Origin: Alphaproteobacteria bacterium
Lineage (GTDB): Bacteria; Pseudomonadota; Alphaproteobacteria; CAAHEQ01; UBA3637
Length of the DNA: 18,290 nucleotides
Assembly (NCBI GenBank): GCA_017555325.1
Contig: JAFZGR010000259.1
Coordinates: 1-18,290 of the forward strand
Direction: 5' to 3'
The translations under genes and the position numbers were made by a program. How positions within the stretch are numbered: the stretch's first letter is position 1; each line of letters starts with the position of its first letter. Shown here one piece after another: positions 15,991-18,290 of this stretch. The notes beneath the pieces were generated by a model. That model did not search any database. It worked only from the letters and a program-made list of their open reading frames with translations, and was not told the DNA's origin.

Positions 15991-16428
15991 TTGAAATAAA
16001 ATTAACGAAAACGGTTATTTAATGGTGGAAATAGCAAATGTATTACTTGCTATTGGGTATTAAGTGTAGATGCATCAAGAACTGTAAATTCGAAATGATG
16101 ATGAAAGTTAAAATGAGTGTCTGGGATAATGATAAAACACTTATGAACCAATATATACCCATTTTAGTCAAATATAGCGGAAAGGCATGCCTCAAGTACT
16201 TTGTTATTTTATGAGGTAACCTTATGTTATGATACAGGTGTTAGCGAAATCCGCATATATAATTTACAGTTACCGCATTATTACTCTAAAATGAATACAG
16301 GATAACATAATTCTCACTACGTTATCTCTGAATTTTTTCCAGATTTTCGTGGAGAGTTGGCAAAAGTAAAAAAGCATTATAGATTAATACAAATCCACTT
16401 AATATTATCGACTGAGTTTATTGATTAA
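15991..16428 (+). pseudogene. Remnant of a fifth pilin-like gene
   Basis: From 15991 the DNA follows the conserved 5' coding end of the family. TTAATGGTGGAAATAG and TATTGGGTATTAAGTGT align with the stretch that encodes SMVEM and the IGVLSV helix, but the start codon is lost, one or more bases are deleted, and stops fall in frame. Further on, an open stretch from 16168 reads HASSTLLFYEV, then LCYDTGVSEIRIYNLQLP, is broken by a TAA at 16303-16305, and continues to a TAA at 16426-16428. This looks like old coding DNA of a short member of the family. Its end overlaps the 3' end of the - strand gene. Alignment is by eye. Confidence 0.65.
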
Positions 16429-16689
16429 ATTAACCCAGTTGCGTCCTTCACGACTGTACCGTTCAATGGCACGGGATTCTTCACTGACACTGTATCGAAC
16501 GTTTGTTCGATAAATTGTTCCGTCAGCTGCCCGATAATATGTTCCCGTAGAGGCACTTGTTGCCTGACAGGAATTTAACATTGTGGCAGCACATCCAACA
16601 ACGGCTAATGTGGCAATCGGACGAGCTTTTCTTTTTGCAAATTCGGCTGTTGCTTTTACTTTTCCTTTGATTTCTTCAAATAAATTCAT
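16405..16689 (-). CDS. Small lipoprotein-like protein, unknown function
   Basis: A 94-residue protein that I do not recognise. I chose the ATG at 16689 because AGGAGG stands just upstream and because the promoter -10 at 16724-16729 would leave the longer frame's start (16752) untranscribed. The N-terminus is charged (EEIKGKVKATAEFAKRKAR), followed by a hydrophobic stretch PIATLAVVGCAATML at about 25-39 and LNSC with Cys41. This resembles a lipoprotein signal, though the n-region is long and Asn at the -2 position is unusual; a simple membrane anchor is the alternative. The mature part (YYRAADGTIYRTNVRYSVSE, then Arg-rich ending) has no known motif. It faces the pilin array and follows slyX on the same strand. 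Confidence 0.7.
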   Translation of the reverse strand: MNLFEEIKGKVKATAEFAKRKARPIATLAVVGCAATMLNSCQATSASTGTYYRAADGTIYRTNVRYSVSEESRAIERYSREGRNWVNLINKLSR

Positions 16690-16723
16690 TGGGAACCTCC
16701 TGTTTTTGTCATTTCGTATATTT

Positions 16724-16752
16724 ATTATATATGTAATTTTATTTTTTGTCAA
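16724..16752 (-). promoter_or_regulatory. Consensus promoter of the 94-residue gene
   Basis: On the - strand, TTGACA (16752-16747) and TATAAT (16729-16724) stand 17 bases apart, a perfect sigma-70 consensus. Transcription would begin near 16717, giving a leader of about 28 bases with the AGGAGG site. The gene is therefore independent of slyX. Confidence 0.85.
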
Positions 16753-16792
16753 TCAATTTTATTTGTTTGACAGTTTTTTTTGTTTCTCCTAT

Positions 16793-16993
16793 TTAATAAT
16801 GTGGAGGTGGAGTTTCCTCAGACAAGGGTTTTACCGTTGGTTCTTTGTATAATTCTCTTAATAATTTAACCTGATTTGTTAAAGATTCTACCATTTTTGA
16901 AAGGTGGATAACTTCGGCATTTAAATCTTCAATCACTTGCTCTTGCGTGGATACGAACATTTCTAAATCGGTTAATCTGTCTTGAATATTCAT
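16793..16993 (-). CDS. slyX: SlyX family protein
   Basis: The 66-residue product starts MNIQDRLTDLEMFVSTQEQV and is heptad-like throughout its first 50 residues, so it should form a coiled coil. The ending ETPPPHY matches the PPHY tail that marks SlyX proteins. SlyX was named from the slyD region in enterobacteria and its biochemical role is not known. The ATG at 16993 is preferred over one at 17053 because the -10 box of its promoter lies between them; an AAGGA sequence lies about nine bases upstream of the chosen start. It is transcribed divergently from rpmI and shares a short promoter region with it. Confidence 0.88.
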   Translation of the reverse strand: MNIQDRLTDLEMFVSTQEQVIEDLNAEVIHLSKMVESLTNQVKLLRELYKEPTVKPLSEETPPPHY

Positions 16994-17020
16994 GTTATTT
17001 TTTCCTTTGTTTTTCTTATT

Positions 17021-17049
17021 ATTATACAGGGGACGATTATATTTGACAA
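17021..17049 (-). promoter_or_regulatory. slyX promoter
   Basis: On the - strand TTGTCA (17049-17044) and TATAAT (17026-17021) are 17 bases apart. The -35 boxes of this promoter and of the divergent rpmI promoter are separated by only 11 bases, so the two polymerases could interfere or share an upstream regulator. Confidence 0.78.
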
Positions 17050-17060
17050 GCAAAAAACAC

Positions 17061-17089
17061 TTGACTTTTTTAATTTTTTCATGTATAAA
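17061..17089 (+). promoter_or_regulatory. rpmI-rplT promoter and leader
   Basis: TTGACT (17061-17066) and TATAAA (17084-17089) are 17 bases apart. A leader of about 72 bases follows before rpmI, with short GC-rich repeats (GGCT, AGGCTGCC, CAGGCC, near 17099-17134) that might fold. In other bacteria L20 represses this operon through a leader structure; whether this leader does so cannot be told here. Confidence 0.78.
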
Positions 17090-17168
17090 AACACTGTTTG
17101 GCTAAAAAGGCTATATTCAGGCTGCCTTCAGGCCGTTATGTTAAACTATAATTTAAAAGGAAAATAAA

Positions 17169-17363
17169 ATGCCTAAATTAAAAACAAAAAGTGCAATTAA
17201 GAAACGTTTTTCTTTAACTGCAAAAGGCAAAGTTAAAGGTACACAATCCTTTAAACGCCATAACTTAATGTGTAAATCTCAAAAAATGAAACGCAATGCT
17301 CGTGGTTCAACAGTGATGGGTGAAGTTGTTTCAAAAATCGTTAAAAAATATTTAATCGGCTAG
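17169..17363 (+). CDS. rpmI: 50S ribosomal protein L35
   Basis: L35 is a small, very basic late-assembly protein of the large subunit. The 64 residues begin [20 protein letters not shown], the family signature, and contain the expected KRHN-type segment ([16 protein letters not shown]). Length is typical. An AAAAGGA site precedes the ATG. Its TAG stop overlaps the AGGAGG ribosome-binding site of rplT, so the two are coupled. The infC gene that often precedes rpmI is not here; slyX takes that side instead. Confidence 0.97.
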   Translation: MPKLKTKSAIKKRFSLTAKGKVKGTQSFKRHNLMCKSQKMKRNARGSTVMGEVVSKIVKKYLIG

Positions 17364-17373
17364 GAGGTTTACA

Positions 17374-17727
17374 ATGGCAAGAGTTAAACGTGGCACAACT
17401 GTTCGTGCAAAACACAACAAAATTTTAAAATTAGCAAAAGGCTATCGTGGACGCAACTCCAAAGTCTATACTGTTGCTAAACAAAAAGTTGAAAAAGGTT
17501 TACAATACGCCTATCGTGATCGCCGGAAGAAAAAAACAGACATCCGTCAATTGTGGATTGTCCGTATCAATGCTGCTGTTCGTGCAAACGGAATGGTTTA
17601 TTCTCGTTTTATGAATGGTTTGTCAAAAGCCGGTATTGCGTTAGATCGTAAGGTTTTGGCTGATATTGCTTTAAATGATACAGCCACTTTCACAAGTTTG
17701 GTTGAAAAAGCAAAACAAGCTTTATAA
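17374..17727 (+). CDS. rplT: 50S ribosomal protein L20
   Basis: L20 is needed for the first steps of large subunit assembly and, in several bacteria, represses its own operon. The start [20 protein letters not shown] and the segments [16 protein letters not shown] and [20 protein letters not shown] at about residues 22-66 are nearly invariant, followed by [19 protein letters not shown] near residue 90. The 117 residues are the usual length. The pheS-pheT genes that often follow in this class are absent; a terminator and 500 non-coding bases follow instead. Confidence 0.98.
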   Translation: MARVKRGTTVRAKHNKILKLAKGYRGRNSKVYTVAKQKVEKGLQYAYRDRRKKKTDIRQLWIVRINAAVRANGMVYSRFMNGLSKAGIALDRKVLADIALNDTATFTSLVEKAKQAL

Positions 17728-17745
17728 TTTTTGTTTTAAATGCTG

Positions 17746-17775
17746 AAAAAAGCCACTTTTAAGTGGCTTTTTTTG
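17746..17775 (+). terminator. Rho-independent terminator after rplT
   Basis: AAAAAAGCCACTT (17746-17758) pairs with AAGTGGCTTTTTT (17761-17773) and runs into more T bases. It is a classical intrinsic terminator about 19 bases after the stop codon. Confidence 0.92.
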
Positions 17776-17952
17776 TGAGCAAAATTTATCTGTTAGATTA
17801 TTAAATGCCTATTGGATAAATACTTGTAATTTTATAAAATACTGCTGTGTTGAAACATTAGTTTATAAAAAGGGATACATCCTTTTCTGTTAAATTCGAG
17901 TTTTTAATTTAATTTCCACCGTTACCGGAATTATTATCCTTTTTTAGTTTTT

Positions 17953-18041
17953 CGTCATCCTGAATTTATTTCAGGATCTAGTTAAAAAATGGCATATTTT
18001 TCGTGCCAATTCTTTATAAAAATCTGAAACAAATTTAGATT
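17953..18041 (+). repeat. Intergenic hairpin repeat, copy A
   Basis: The copy begins with a hairpin (ATCCTGAA to TTCAGGAT), continues with a shared middle GCATATTTTTCGTGCC in which GGCA and TGCC can pair, and ends with AATCTGAA facing TTTAGATT. Copy B at 18120 has the same order. The first hairpin resembles the CATCCTGAA/TTCAGGATG type of palindrome common between genes in alphaproteobacteria. Confidence 0.7.
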
Positions 18042-18119
18042 GATGGGAGATATAAAGAATTATTGTTATTTTAGAGACTTTTAATTTTCATCATCACCCC
18101 ATACACTTTTCACTTCCGC

Positions 18120-18209
18120 CGTTACCTCGTGCTTCGACACGGGATCTCGTCACGAAATAGCATATTTTTCGTGCCCATTCTTCCCAAGAATCTGAAACAA
18201 GTTCCGATT
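18120..18209 (+). repeat. Intergenic hairpin repeat, copy B
   Basis: It has the same layout as copy A. Its first hairpin (CTCGTG with CACGGG around CTTCGA) differs in sequence but keeps a stem and the trailing GGATCT. The middle (AGCATATTTTTCGTGCC) and the end (ATCTGAAACAAGTTCCGATT) are close matches to copy A. The strand is arbitrary because it is not coding. Confidence 0.68.
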
Positions 18210-18290
18210 AACATTGAATACTATCATCACTGTTGCTATCCTTTTTATCTCTACCGTCATATTTCAAAACAATTAATTCAGGCTAATCTC

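Larger units (their letters stand above)
17776..18290. other. Non-coding right end
   Basis: I see no gene in this stretch of about 515 bases on either strand. It is AT-rich and holds two copies of a hairpin-rich intergenic repeat (17953-18041 and 18120-18209). Related shorter motifs lie between and beside them: CACCGTTACC near 17927, CGCCGTTACC near 18117, and CACTGTTGCTATCCTTTTTATC near 18230. This looks like a place where intergenic repeats have accumulated. Confidence 0.6.

Noticed and set aside
16690..17053. Longer starts for the two - strand genes (16752 and 17053)
   Set aside because: Both lie upstream of, or inside, the consensus promoter boxes of those genes, so the extra codons would not be transcribed.

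Overview
The window looks like part of the chromosome of an AT-rich alphaproteobacterium. The gene order rplF-rplR-rpsE-rplO-secY-adk-rpsM-rpsK-rpoA-rplQ, with adk directly after secY and SlyX ending in PPHY, fits that class. The pilin N-termini carry a GRSMVEMLGV motif that I associate with uncultured, host-associated alphaproteobacteria. The lineage is an inference; no rRNA gene is present to confirm it.

Positions 1-6360 hold the end of the spc ribosomal operon and the alpha operon on the + strand. The reading starts inside rplF and ends at a strong terminator after rplQ. There is no rpmD (L30) between rpsE and rplO, where it normally sits. A consensus sigma-70-type promoter lies between adk and rpsM, so the rpsM-rpsK-rpoA-rplQ part can be transcribed separately.

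Positions 6360-16430 are an accessory island. It holds four tandem + strand genes (421, 895, 369 and 993 residues) and the wreck of a fifth. All start with a nearly identical type IV prepilin leader and hydrophobic helix, then diverge into long, Cys-rich, probably extracellular regions; the third ends in a C-type-lectin-like region. Each intact gene is preceded by a 192-base module of exactly the same length. It has phased T-tracts, a -10-like box at a fixed place and two complementary arms 127 bases apart. In the fourth copy both arms have changed together (GGGAC/GTCCC became GGTAC/GTACC), so the arms are apparently under joint selection. This family, with shared control DNA, variable ectodomains, a G8 tract in one gene and a decayed member, is the most notable content: it looks like a birth-and-death surface protein family with a common regulator or RNA fold.

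Positions 16400-17050 on the - strand carry an unrecognised 94-residue lipoprotein-like gene and slyX, each with its own promoter. Back-to-back with slyX, rpmI-rplT (L35, L20) starts from its own promoter and ends at a terminator near 17775. The last 500 bases are non-coding and hold two copies of an approximately 90-base, hairpin-rich intergenic repeat.
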